This document shows, piece after piece, positions 17,702 through 25,990 of a stretch of 64,000 nt of DNA. The translations under genes were made by a program, and so were the position numbers. Each line of letters begins with the position of its first letter. Position 1 is the first letter of the stretch. The notes under the pieces are model-generated. The model saw only the letters and a list, made by a program, of their open reading frames with translations. It searched no databases and was not told the DNA's origin. The stretch spans positions 1,798,001 to 1,862,000 of the forward strand of contig OZ251545.1 of NCBI GenBank assembly GCA_965243335.1. The letters are read 5' to 3'. The DNA is from JAJDXW01 sp965243335. GTDB lineage: Bacteria > Pseudomonadota > Gammaproteobacteria > HK1.

Positions 17702-18221
17702 CCGAACCTCTACGCCACTCCGATGCCGAGCGGCTCCCGGACGCGCGATGGCCCTGCCCGCCGGAAGGCGCGACCCCGCTTCCTCCGCGAGGGCGAAGCT
17801 GTGCAGTGGCTGTTCGGGCCCGTACAACGAAACCACCCGGCGAGCCGGGCCCCGGCCGCGCTGCATCCGAATCGGGGTCTGCGCGGACCGCTGTCTTGTG
17901 CAGCTTGCAGAAATGGCCTGAAGGAATGTCTGCTGAGCCGGTCGGATTGGCGGCTGTGTCCGAAGGTGAATTCATAGGAGCCCTCGCAGGACGGGTTTCC
18001 AGGCGTCGTCGCCGCCCCTTGCCGGCGGCTTCTTCAGGAAGAACACGACGAGGAGGTTCGTCGGCATGGCCTGTCCAGTCCGCGGCCGATGGAGCTTCCG
18101 AAGAGGCGCGCAGGCGCGGCGCGTGTTTGCCTTCCTCGATGCCCACTGGTCCGGCGCGGTGGTCGAAGCATTTCGGAAGATCTTTCCCCGTGAAACTTGC
18201 AGACGAGAGGAGTCGCGAAAG
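17702..18221. other. Gap inside the envelope locus
   Basis: A 520-base stretch without a convincing gene. Open frames on both strands are arginine- and proline-rich with no homology-like pattern or ribosome binding site. It may hold a separate promoter for the beta-barrel gene; none was clear. A purine-rich agacgagaggagtcg precedes ATG 18222. Confidence 0.5.
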
Positions 18222-19502
18222 ATGAAGAAACGAATTCCCGTTGCCCTGGCCTTCTTGGCATTGTTCTCCGCCCCCGCCGTCGCGGCCGACCTGTTCTCGA
18301 TCAGGATCGAAGTCGACGGCGGAGAGCCGAGAACCTTCTCCTTCAGCAACGCGGAGGATGCCATCAACCAGCTCGAGGAAGAAGAGTTCGATGCTGCATT
18401 TCCGAATTACACGGACATGTCCACGGCCAAAGCAGTACTGGACTTTCGCGGACTGGCGATGCGGCTCGAGTTTCTCGACGCCACCAGCAAGCTGGTGTTC
18501 GAGGCGCCTTCACTCGACGTCCGGGAGACGTTCACGGGCGACGATCGCGACGGCAGCCTCGACGAGCTGGTGGAGTTCCTGAAAGACCAGGGCGGCGACA
18601 TCCTCAACCGGATCCAGGCGGCGTTGATCGCGCAGTCGCCCGTGGATCCGATCGCCGGCAATCCCGGCAGCATGATGGGGAACATGATTTCCCAGCAATA
18701 CGAGCTCGGTTTCTCGGGCCAGGTCACCGGCCTGGAGCCCGACAATGGAGGGGCTCCCGCGGCGGAGGAAGGGCCGGCGGCTGCGGAGGCGTCCGGCAAT
18801 CCGGAGAACCTCATTCATATCGCGCCCCGCTTCGGCCGCCTTACCGCCGGCGGAAGGACCACCAAGGTCGTCACCCTGCCGATCGGTTACAGCTTTCGGC
18901 TCAAGGAAGGGGGCCGAAAGGGGCTGCGCAGCGTCGACCTCTCGCTGCCGATCACCTGGGCCAATACCGAAGGTGGAGAAAGCTATGCCTTCTCCTTCAA
19001 CACCGGCCTGACCTGGGGTGTGAACGATCGCTGGTCGCTGTCGCCCTCGGCGGGCGCGGGGCTGGCGGGTTCCCGTGACCTCGGGGCCGCCGGAGGCGTT
19101 GGCTCGGTTTCCCTGACGAGCGCCGTTTCCGTCCCCCTGCAGGGCATGTATTCGCTCAACATCGGCAACATGGTCGGTTTTTACCGGACCCTCGACATCG
19201 AGATAGGGAAATACAGCTTCGATCCCGGGGTCTCCAATACGGTGCTGCGCAACGGCCTGATGATCTCCCGACCCTGGAAGGCGGGAACGCGCGGCGTGGT
19301 CACCGAGGTCTGGATCACCGACACCCGCTTCTTCGGGAGCGACCTGTACAGCGAATATTATGACGAGTTCGGGATCTCGTTCGGCATGGAGAGAGCGAAG
19401 GAGGGAAAGCGCTCCATCCGGAACTGGCTTCGCGGGGGCGTTTCCTACCTGACCGGTGATGGCGTCGAGGGTTGGCGCGCCAATCTCGGATTCCGCTTCT
19501 GA
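18222..19502 (+). CDS. Predicted outer-membrane beta-barrel protein
   Basis: A 426-residue protein with a clear signal peptide (MKKRIPVALAFLALFSAPAVAA). Residues 22-190 are acidic and soluble. From about 200 on the chain alternates polar and hydrophobic residues in short strands (THW/GFY-rich) and ends in NLGFRF, the terminal phenylalanine recognised by the BAM machinery. The barrel therefore likely sits in the outer membrane with a periplasmic N-terminal domain. It is the last gene of the locus and a plausible partner of the upstream lipoproteins. The family is not recognised. Confidence 0.75.
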   Translation: MKKRIPVALAFLALFSAPAVAADLFSIRIEVDGGEPRTFSFSNAEDAINQLEEEEFDAAFPNYTDMSTAKAVLDFRGLAMRLEFLDATSKLVFEAPSLDVRETFTGDDRDGSLDELVEFLKDQGGDILNRIQAALIAQSPVDPIAGNPGSMMGNMISQQYELGFSGQVTGLEPDNGGAPAAEEGPAAAEASGNPENLIHIAPRFGRLTAGGRTTKVVTLPIGYSFRLKEGGRKGLRSVDLSLPITWANTEGGESYAFSFNTGLTWGVNDRWSLSPSAGAGLAGSRDLGAAGGVGSVSLTSAVSVPLQGMYSLNIGNMVGFYRTLDIEIGKYSFDPGVSNTVLRNGLMISRPWKAGTRGVVTEVWITDTRFFGSDLYSEYYDEFGISFGMERAKEGKRSIRNWLRGGVSYLTGDGVEGWRANLGFRF

Positions 19503-19507
19503 CGCCA

Positions 19508-19528
19508 GGTTCAAGTCGATTTTGAACC
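19508..19528 (+). terminator. Hairpin after the beta-barrel gene
   Basis: Perfect 7-base arms ggttcaa (19508-19514) and ttgaacc (19522-19528) start five bases after the stop codon. No T-run follows. It probably marks the end of the envelope locus. Confidence 0.45.
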
Positions 19529-19744
19529 CTGCTCGGCGCCAATGCGCCACGCAGTCGTACAAGGAACATGGAGCGCCAAGGATATTCCATACGAGACGGG
19601 TTCACGTCATTGCGGCGCCGCCTGGACGCCGGCCGACGTTCGCTTGCCGAACAGAGTTGATGGCGCCCGCCGCCCGGAGAGGGCGTCGCCGCGGGGAGCC
19701 TCGTCAGGGTCGAGTGGACCAGCGCCATCGTCGTTCCCGCCCCT

Positions 19745-20797
19745 CTAGATGGGGGCGCCGCCCAGCTCGTAGAGGAGGCCGGCCAGCATCGCGCCGCCGA
19801 GGCCGAGGCTGAGATAGAGGGCGAACACGCTGCGGCGCACGAGGGCCCACACCGCGATCGCGGCCGGGATGCAGGAGACCGCTCCGGCGGTCGCGAAGGC
19901 GAGGGCCGCGCCGCCCGACATGCCCATCTCGAGGAGCCCCGCGATGAGGGGGATGGCCGCGTAGCCGTTGAGGTAGGTCGGCACGCCGACCACCGCCGCC
20001 AGGGGGATGGCGAACGCGCTCCCGCCGCCCACCGCGGAGGCGACCCACGAAGCGGCGAGGTAGGCCATCATCAGGCTCTCCGCGAGGAAGGCGATCGCGA
20101 GCCACTTGGAGAGGAAGGCGCCGGTCCGAAGCGCGACCCGCCCGAACTCGGCGCGCCGCTCGGGCTCGCGCCAGACGCGCCAGACGACCGGCGCCGACAC
20201 CCCCGCCTCGAAGGCCGGGCCGCAGCCGCCGGCGCCGGGGGCGGACGCGGCGGCGAGGGGGCGCTGGAGGCCGCCCCCGCGCCGGAGCGCCAAGACCGCG
20301 AGCCCGCCGAGGAGGCCCACCCCGGCCGCCGCCATCGTCTTCGCGACCGCGAACCCCGTCCCGATCCCCGCTGCGGTGAGGACGAACATCTCCGGGTCCA
20401 TGACCGGCGAGGCGAGCCAGAACGCCATGACCGGGGCGAGGGGAACCCCCGCGTGGAGCATCGCGGCGATGATCGGGATGACCCCGCACGAGCAGAAGGG
20501 GGAGAGGGCGCCGAACAGGGCGGCGAGCGCGACGGTCCGGAGCGGGCTGCCGGAGAAGACCCTCGCGACCAGCCGGTCGGCGCCGCTCGCGGCCGCGAAC
20601 GCGGCGATCGCGACCGCGAGGGCGAGGAAGGGGGCGATGGAGACGAGGGCCTCGAGGACGAAGCGGGCGCTCGGGAGGAGCCGCGGGGGGTCGGCGGCCC
20701 CGAGGACGAGGAGCGCGGCCAGAAAGGCGAGCACCACCCGATCGCCGGCTACGGCGTAGAGGCGGGAGAGGGGTTGCCGGAGGGCGAGTGCGGTCAT
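19745..20797 (-). CDS. DUF318/ArsP-type permease
   Basis: A 350-residue inner-membrane protein with about eight to ten helices. The family motif GALSPFCSCGVIPII (near residues 85-100) carries the paired cysteines of this permease family, whose ArsP members export trivalent organoarsenicals. A second conserved block is GVPTYLNGYAAIPLIAGLL. It is read from ATG 20797, 50 bases after the ArsR-family regulator gene, so the two probably form a metalloid- or metal-responsive operon. The substrate is inferred from family and context. Confidence 0.85.
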   Translation of the reverse strand: MTALALRQPLSRLYAVAGDRVVLAFLAALLVLGAADPPRLLPSARFVLEALVSIAPFLALAVAIAAFAAASGADRLVARVFSGSPLRTVALAALFGALSPFCSCGVIPIIAAMLHAGVPLAPVMAFWLASPVMDPEMFVLTAAGIGTGFAVAKTMAAAGVGLLGGLAVLALRRGGGLQRPLAAASAPGAGGCGPAFEAGVSAPVVWRVWREPERRAEFGRVALRTGAFLSKWLAIAFLAESLMMAYLAASWVASAVGGGSAFAIPLAAVVGVPTYLNGYAAIPLIAGLLEMGMSGGAALAFATAGAVSCIPAAIAVWALVRRSVFALYLSLGLGGAMLAGLLYELGGAPI

Positions 20798-20846
20798 GGT
20801 CGTCTCCGCGGGTTTCCGAACAACGGGGCGGCGGGGCGCCGGGGCC

Positions 20847-21185
20847 TCATGCCGTTGCCGCGGCCGGGTCCGCATCCCCGCCCCGGCCCCTCCCCTCGTC
20901 CGCGCAGCACTCCTCGATGAGGTAGTGGGCGAGGGAGTGGACGAGCCCGGTGTCGGCCGTGCACCAGAGCGCGCTGCCGCGCCGGGTCTGGGAGACGAGG
21001 CCCGCCTGGCGGAGCCGCCGGAGGTGGTGGGCGAGGGTCGAGCCGGGGACCCCGGTGGCGCGCTGGATCTCGCCCACCATGAGCCCGTCCCCGCCCGCCC
21101 GCACGAGGTTCCGCACGATGGCGAGCCGGGTCTCGTTGCCGAGCTCGGCGAGGATCGAGGCTGCGGACTGGATCTCGATGGTCAT
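20847..21185 (-). CDS. ArsR-family transcriptional repressor
   Basis: A 112-residue winged-helix regulator. ILAELGNETRLAIVRNLV is the N-terminal helix block, and the recognition region is GVPGSTLAHHLRRLRQAGLV. A cysteine pair near the C terminus (EECCADE) could bind a metalloid; the canonical CxC of ArsR helix 3 is absent. ATG 21185 lies at or next to the predicted transcription start, with no Shine-Dalgarno sequence. It likely represses itself and the permease through the palindrome at 21218-21253. Confidence 0.9.
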   Translation of the reverse strand: MTIEIQSAASILAELGNETRLAIVRNLVRAGGDGLMVGEIQRATGVPGSTLAHHLRRLRQAGLVSQTRRGSALWCTADTGLVHSLAHYLIEECCADEGRGRGGDADPAAATA

Positions 21186-21192
21186 GGGGGGC

Positions 21193-21221
21193 AATGTAGG
21201 GGTCCCGATCGGGCAGATCAA
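21193..21221 (-). promoter_or_regulatory. Promoter of the ArsR-permease operon
   Basis: On the minus strand TTGATC (21221-21216) is followed after 17 bases by TACATT (21198-21193), each 4 of 6 to consensus. The expected transcription start is near 21186, directly at the ATG, implying a leaderless message. Confidence 0.65.
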
Positions 21222-21253
21222 CCGTATTTCTAGAAATATCGAAATATGGTTGA
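21218..21253. promoter_or_regulatory. Palindromic operator for the ArsR regulator
   Basis: A 36-base imperfect palindrome: the outer arms TCAACCgTATTTC and its partner match at 14 of 18 half-site positions. A perfect inner palindrome ATTTCTAGAAAT lies at 21226-21237. It overlaps the -35 box, so binding would block RNA polymerase. It is strikingly AT-rich for this DNA. Confidence 0.75.
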
Positions 21254-21368
21254 ACAGACCACCCGACCATCCGGGCTTCCAGCCATCGGGGACGGCGTTG
21301 TTCCCGGTTCGGGATCGGTTCAAGGGGCTTTTGGGCGGATTTCACCCCACGGCGGCGCTTGTGCGGGA

Positions 21369-21537
21369 TCCTGGGAACGGCGCGTCCTGCGGACGCGGGC
21401 GTCCCGCCCGCAGCGGACCACAATGAAGCATAGGGGAAAAATGCGGGCGGGACACAAGCGTTCCCAAGACGCCCACGTCCCCACGGACGCGCCTGCGAGC
21501 GGTGTGCCTGGCGAAGATCCCCACCGCGCACCTGCCC
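21369..21537. repeat. Dispersed inverted-repeat element, copy B
   Basis: Left part cctgggaacg... with arm cgcgggcgtcccgcccgc (21394-21411). Right arm gcgggcgggacacaagcg starts at 21443, then ttcccaagacgcc and the shared tail gtgcctggcgaagat followed by ccccaccgcgcac. The left arm carries an extra insertion compared with copy A. Confidence 0.7.
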
Positions 21538-21621
21538 CGATGATGTTTCGCTTCCCCTCCCGCGGCGCCCCGCCTATGATCCCGCTCCATCCGTCCACCG
21601 ACCCGACCGGGAGGCCGCGCC

Positions 21622-23010
21622 ATGCTCCGTGACGCTTACGGGCTCGAACTCGGCTCCGACTCGGCCGCGGCGCTCGCCGCGTATGACGCGGCCGTCCGGA
21701 GCTACCTCGAGTTCCGCCTCGACGCGATCGACCACGCCAAGGCGATGCTCGAGGCCGATCCGGACTGCGCCATGGCCCACTGCCTGCGGGGCATCCTGCT
21801 GACCGGCCTCCAGTCGGACTTCCTCGCCGGCAAGGTCGGGGAGGCGCTGGCTGCGGCGCAGGCGAGGGCCGCGCGCGCCACCCCGCGCGAGCGGCTGATG
21901 GTGGAGGCGCTGCGCGCGGTCCACGAGGGCGACTCGCCGCGCGCGATCCTCGTATGGGACCGGGTCCTCGCCGATCATCCGCACGACCTCTTCGCCCTGC
22001 GGCTCCAGCACAACGCCATCTTCTGGCTCGGCCGCAGCCACGCGATACGCGACGCCATCGCGCGGGTGCTCCCGGCCTGGGACGAGGGCCGCCCGGGGTA
22101 CGGGTACCTGCTCGGGATGTACTGCTTCGCCCTCGAGGAGTGCGGCGACTACGCCCGCGCCGAGCCCCTCGGGCGCCGGGCCGTCGAGCTGAACGAGGAC
22201 GACGTGTGGTCCATCCACGCCGTCACCCACGTGCTCGAGATGCAGGGGCGCCTGCGCGAAGGCTGCGAGTGGCTCGACCGGCCGCCGGACGTCTGGGACG
22301 ACCGCAACCCGATGCGCGAGCACATGTGGTGGCACCTCGCGATGTTCGAGCTGGAGCGCGGCCGGGTCGACGAGGTGCTCGCCCTCTACGACGGACGGTT
22401 CCGGGCGAACCCGACCGACTTCTACCTCGACCTCCAGAACTCGGCGTCGATGCTGTGGCGCCTCGAATGCCGCGACGTGGACGTGGGCGGTCGCTGGGAG
22501 GAGCTGGCGGAGGCGTGCGCGGGCAAGATCGAAGACCACGCGCTCGCGTTCACCGAGCCCCACCACGTGATGGCGCTCGGCCGGGCCGGGCGCTTCGAGG
22601 ACGTCGAACGGGTGCTCGAATCGCTGGAGCGGTGCGCGCGCGAACGCTCGACCTGGGCCGCGGGCATCGCCCGGCGCCTGACGATCCCCGTCTGCCGGGC
22701 GGTCGCCGCCTACTGCCGCGGAGACTACGACGAGGCAGCCGAGCTCCTCCTTCCGGTCCGCGACGACTACCCCCTCATGGGCGCGAGCCACGCCCAGCGC
22801 GACGTGTTCGCCCAGCTTCTGAACGAGTCGGCGCTTCGCGGGCGCCGGTTCCGGCTCGCGCGCGGCCTCCTCGCCGAGCGGGTGGAGCTTCGCCCGCGGA
22901 GCGCCGACTCCTGGTCTAAGTACGCGGAGGCGCTCGACGGCTGCGGCGAGGCGGAGGCGGGCGCGGCGGCGCGCGTGCGGGCGGACGAGTGCCGGGCCGC
23001 GGCGGCGTGA
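21622..23010 (+). CDS. Tetratricopeptide repeat protein, TTC38-like
   Basis: A 462-residue all-helical protein like the TTC38 family. Diagnostic stretches are LRLQHNAIFWLGRSHAIRD, then YLLGMYCFALEECGDYARAE, then DDVWSIHAVTHVLEMQGR and later EHMWWHLAMFELE. No signal peptide is visible, so it is cytoplasmic. No enzymatic function is established for the family. ATG 21622 fits the conserved N terminus. Confidence 0.85.
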   Translation: MLRDAYGLELGSDSAAALAAYDAAVRSYLEFRLDAIDHAKAMLEADPDCAMAHCLRGILLTGLQSDFLAGKVGEALAAAQARAARATPRERLMVEALRAVHEGDSPRAILVWDRVLADHPHDLFALRLQHNAIFWLGRSHAIRDAIARVLPAWDEGRPGYGYLLGMYCFALEECGDYARAEPLGRRAVELNEDDVWSIHAVTHVLEMQGRLREGCEWLDRPPDVWDDRNPMREHMWWHLAMFELERGRVDEVLALYDGRFRANPTDFYLDLQNSASMLWRLECRDVDVGGRWEELAEACAGKIEDHALAFTEPHHVMALGRAGRFEDVERVLESLERCARERSTWAAGIARRLTIPVCRAVAAYCRGDYDEAAELLLPVRDDYPLMGASHAQRDVFAQLLNESALRGRRFRLARGLLAERVELRPRSADSWSKYAEALDGCGEAEAGAAARVRADECRAAAA

Positions 23011-23155
23011 GCGCAAGCGCAAGCGCAGGAGGCGAGGCATTGACGGGAGGCCGCGGGAAGCCCGCCGGCAGCGCCTCGACCGGCGGGAAACCCGCCCCAA
23101 CGGATCGGGCTCGTGCGGTTGAGCACGGATCGACCCCGACAGAGCAGGAGGGAAC

Positions 23156-24370
23156 ATGGCTGCGACCGTGATGGAGGCGACGGGGGGAGTCGAGCCCGCG
23201 GAGGGCCGGCCGCTCGAAGATTCGGAGGAGACCCGCCAGATCCGGGAGGCGGTGCGGGCGCTCTGCGCGGACTATCCGGGCGAGTACTGGCGGGAGAAGG
23301 ACCGGGAGCGGCAGTACCCGACGGAGTTCGTGCGGGCGCTGACCGAGGCCGGGTTCCTCGCGGTGCTCATCCCCGAGGAGTACGGCGGGAGCGGGCTCGG
23401 CGCGGGGGCGGCGGCCGCGATCCTCGAGGAGATCCACGCGAGCGGCGGCAACGGCGCGGCCTGCCACGCCCAGATGTACACCATGGGGACGATCCTCCGC
23501 CACGGGAGCGAGGCGCAGAAGCGCGAATGGCTCCCCGGCATCGCCCGCGGCGACCTCCGCCTCCAGGCGTTCGGGGTCACCGAGCCGACGAGCGGCACGA
23601 ACACCCTGGGCCTGAAGACGGTGGCGGTGCGCGACGGGGACCACTACGTCGTCAACGGCCAGAAGGTGTGGACCTCGCGGGCCGAGCACTCGGACCTCAT
23701 GCTCCTCCTCGCGCGCACCACCCCGGCCGACCAGGTGGAGAAGCGGACGGACGGGCTCTCCGTCTTCGTCGTGGACATGCGCGCCGCGCGCGGGGCCGGC
23801 CTCACCATCCGCCCCATCCGGACGATGATCAACCACTCCACCACCGAGGTCTTCTTCGACGACGTGCGGGTCCCGGCGGCGAACCTCATCGGCGCCGAGG
23901 GCAAGGGGTTCCGGTACATCCTGGACGGGATGAACGCCGAGCGCATCGTGGTCGCGGCGGAGTGCATCGGCGACGCGCGCTGGTTCGTGGAGCGGTCGAG
24001 CGGGTACGCGAAGGAGCGGGTGGTGTTCGGGCGGCCCATCGGCCAGAACCAGGGGGTCCAGTTCCCCATCGCGCGGGCCTACGCCGAGATGCGGGCCGCC
24101 GAGCTGATGGTGCGCCAGGCGGCGGCCCTCTTCGACCACGGGCGGCCGTGCGGGGCGGAGGCGAACATGGCGAAGCACCTCGCGGCCGAAGCGGCCTGGC
24201 ATGCGGCCGACACCTGCATCCAGACCTTCGGCGGGTTCGGCATGGCCGAGGAGTACGACGTCGAGCGGAAGTTCCGCGAGACCCGCCTGTACCAGATCGC
24301 CCCCATCTCCACCAACCTCATCCTCTCCTACCTCGGCGAGCACGTGCTCGGGATGCCGCGCTCCTATTGA
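23156..24370 (+). CDS. Acyl-CoA dehydrogenase family protein
   Basis: A 404-residue FAD enzyme that desaturates an acyl-CoA. Segments in order: LIPEEYGGSGLGAGAAAAILEEI, FGVTEPTSGTNT (FAD/substrate loop), YVVNGQKVWTSRA, GRPIGQNQGVQFPIARAYAEM, and QTFGGFGMAEEYDVERKFRE. The usual C-terminal GT-EI(M/Q)R motif is replaced by APISTNLILSY, seen in some subfamilies. The substrate is unassigned. ATG 23156 follows agcaggaggga. Confidence 0.92.
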   Translation: MAATVMEATGGVEPAEGRPLEDSEETRQIREAVRALCADYPGEYWREKDRERQYPTEFVRALTEAGFLAVLIPEEYGGSGLGAGAAAAILEEIHASGGNGAACHAQMYTMGTILRHGSEAQKREWLPGIARGDLRLQAFGVTEPTSGTNTLGLKTVAVRDGDHYVVNGQKVWTSRAEHSDLMLLLARTTPADQVEKRTDGLSVFVVDMRAARGAGLTIRPIRTMINHSTTEVFFDDVRVPAANLIGAEGKGFRYILDGMNAERIVVAAECIGDARWFVERSSGYAKERVVFGRPIGQNQGVQFPIARAYAEMRAAELMVRQAAALFDHGRPCGAEANMAKHLAAEAAWHAADTCIQTFGGFGMAEEYDVERKFRETRLYQIAPISTNLILSYLGEHVLGMPRSY

Positions 24371-24885
24371 GCGGGCGGGCAGCGTTCGGCGGCGGGCCGG
24401 ACAGAGGCCCGCCGCTCGAAGCGCGCGCCGTACGGCGCGCTGCCCCGGCGGGGCGGCGGCAGAGCAGGAAGGCGGTGGCCGGCAAGCATCGGCGCCTTGG
24501 CCGGACCCCTTTTCGGGGCCGATCGCGCCCCGTCGCACCGCCTCCATCGCTCGCGCGGCCGTACCGCGACCGGCGACCGCCGCTGCGAAAGTCCCCACCG
24601 TGCGCCTGCCTCCGGGCGCAATGAAGGTGAAATGGAGGTTGCGATACGGACATCGATCGCACAGAATCCGCGTCTCCGTCGGGCGCGGGCCCGAGAGGAA
24701 CGCTGGGTTCTGGAAGAAATCCAGGTTGTTCAAACCTTTGCCGGCGCGGCGGAGCGTTCCCGGGGCAGGGCATCGACCCCGGGAGAGTTCGATGGCCGGC
24801 GCAGCGGTCGGAGGCGGGGGCCTCCGCCTTCGCAGCGGTCGGAGGGCGACCCTACCCAACCAACGAAAACAGGAGTGAGAGCAGA
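24371..24885. other. Intergenic region upstream of the amino acid transporter
   Basis: A 515-base gap with no supported gene. It holds a fragment of the dispersed-repeat tail (aaagtccccaccgtgcgcctgcct, in part, near 24590-24613). A 15-base direct repeat cgcagcggtcggagg occurs at 24800 and again at 24831, around a hairpin (cggaggc/gcctccg, 24809-24826). The aap promoter should be here. Confidence 0.5.
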
Positions 24886-25902
24886 ATGAAGGCAACCATC
24901 CGCAATGCGTCGGCCTTCGCACTGATGCTGGCGGTCGCCAGCGTGGCGCGAGCCGGCACCCTCGAAGACGTACAGGCGCGCGGCGTGCTCAACTGCGTCG
25001 TCAGCACCGGCGTGGCCGGCTTCGCCTACCCCGACGATGCGGGCGAGTGGCACGGCTTCGACGTCGACTTCTGCCGCGCGACCGCCGCCGCCGTCCTCGG
25101 CGACCCGAAGGCGATCAAGGCGGTCACCTCGACCGGCAAGACCCGCTTCACCCTGCTGAACGCCGGCGAGGGCGACGTCCTGTGGCGCAACACCACGATC
25201 ACCTTCTCGCGCGACGTCGGGGTGAAGCTGCGCTTCCACGGCGTCAACTACTACGACGGGCAAGGCTTCATGGTGCCGAAGTCGCTGGGGGTGTCGAGCG
25301 CGAAGGAGCTGGACGGCGCTTCGGTCTGCATCCAGACCGGCACCACCACCGAGCTCAACCTCGCCGACTACTTCCACAGCAACGGCATGAAGTACGAGGC
25401 GGTCACCATCGAGACCAACGACGAGGCCCGGCAGAACTACCTCGCCGGTCGGTGCGACGTCTACACCACGGACGCCTCCGGTCTCGCCGCGACCCGCTCC
25501 ACCTTCACCGATCCGGACAACCACGTGGTGCTGCCCGAGATCATCTCCAAGGAGCCCCTGGGTCCGGCCACCCGGCACGGCGACGACCAGTGGTCCGACA
25601 TCGTGACGTGGGTGCTGAACGCCACCGTCACCGCCGAGGAGAAGGGGGTGACCTCCGCGAACGTCGACGAGATGAAGAGCTCCAAGGACCCCGAGGTGCT
25701 GCGCCTCCTGGGGGTCGAGGGGAACCAGGGCGCCGAGCTCGGCCTGAGCGCCGACTGGGCCTACAACATCATCAAGTCGGTGGGCAACTACGGAGAGATC
25801 TTCGAGCGCAACATCGGCGTGAACACGCCGATCGGCCTCGCGCGCGGGCTGAACGCCCTCTGGACCGACGGCGGCCTCCAGTACTCGCCGCCGTTCCGTT
25901 GA
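24886..25902 (+). CDS. aapJ: General L-amino acid ABC transporter, binding protein AapJ
   Basis: A 338-residue periplasmic binding protein, the normal AapJ length. A signal peptide ends at VARAG. Family segments are TLEDVQARGVLNCVVSTGVAGFAYPDD, GFDVDFCRATAAAVLG and VTSTGKTRFTLLNAGEGDV. It captures a broad range of L-amino acids for the AapQM permease encoded downstream. ATG 24886 has caggagtgagag before it. Followed by a very strong hairpin. Confidence 0.95.
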   Translation: MKATIRNASAFALMLAVASVARAGTLEDVQARGVLNCVVSTGVAGFAYPDDAGEWHGFDVDFCRATAAAVLGDPKAIKAVTSTGKTRFTLLNAGEGDVLWRNTTITFSRDVGVKLRFHGVNYYDGQGFMVPKSLGVSSAKELDGASVCIQTGTTTELNLADYFHSNGMKYEAVTIETNDEARQNYLAGRCDVYTTDASGLAATRSTFTDPDNHVVLPEIISKEPLGPATRHGDDQWSDIVTWVLNATVTAEEKGVTSANVDEMKSSKDPEVLRLLGVEGNQGAELGLSADWAYNIIKSVGNYGEIFERNIGVNTPIGLARGLNALWTDGGLQYSPPFR

Positions 25903-25935
25903 TCCGCGGCCCGGCCGGACCCGGCTGAAACGGAA

Positions 25936-25967
25936 GCCGGCGCGCCCCCGCCCGGGGGCGCGCCGGC
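25936..25967 (+). terminator. Perfect GC stem-loop between aapJ and aapQ
   Basis: 14-base perfect arms gccggcgcgccccc (25936-25949) and gggggcgcgccggc (25954-25967) with a four-base loop. There is no T-run. It probably protects aapJ mRNA or limits read-through so the binding protein is made in excess. Confidence 0.6.
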
Positions 25968-25990
25968 GCGCCCCTGCCGAGCAACCGTCG

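Larger units (their letters stand above)
21186..21621. other. Intergenic region: ArsR operator plus a dispersed repeat
   Basis: A 436-base divergent gap. The left end holds the promoter and operator of the ArsR operon; about 21369-21537 is copy B of the dispersed repeat. No gene is supported. Confidence 0.65.

Noticed and set aside
17723..17977. 84-residue frame between the glycine-zipper and beta-barrel genes
   Set aside because: No ribosome binding site, no signal or domain, and irregular composition.
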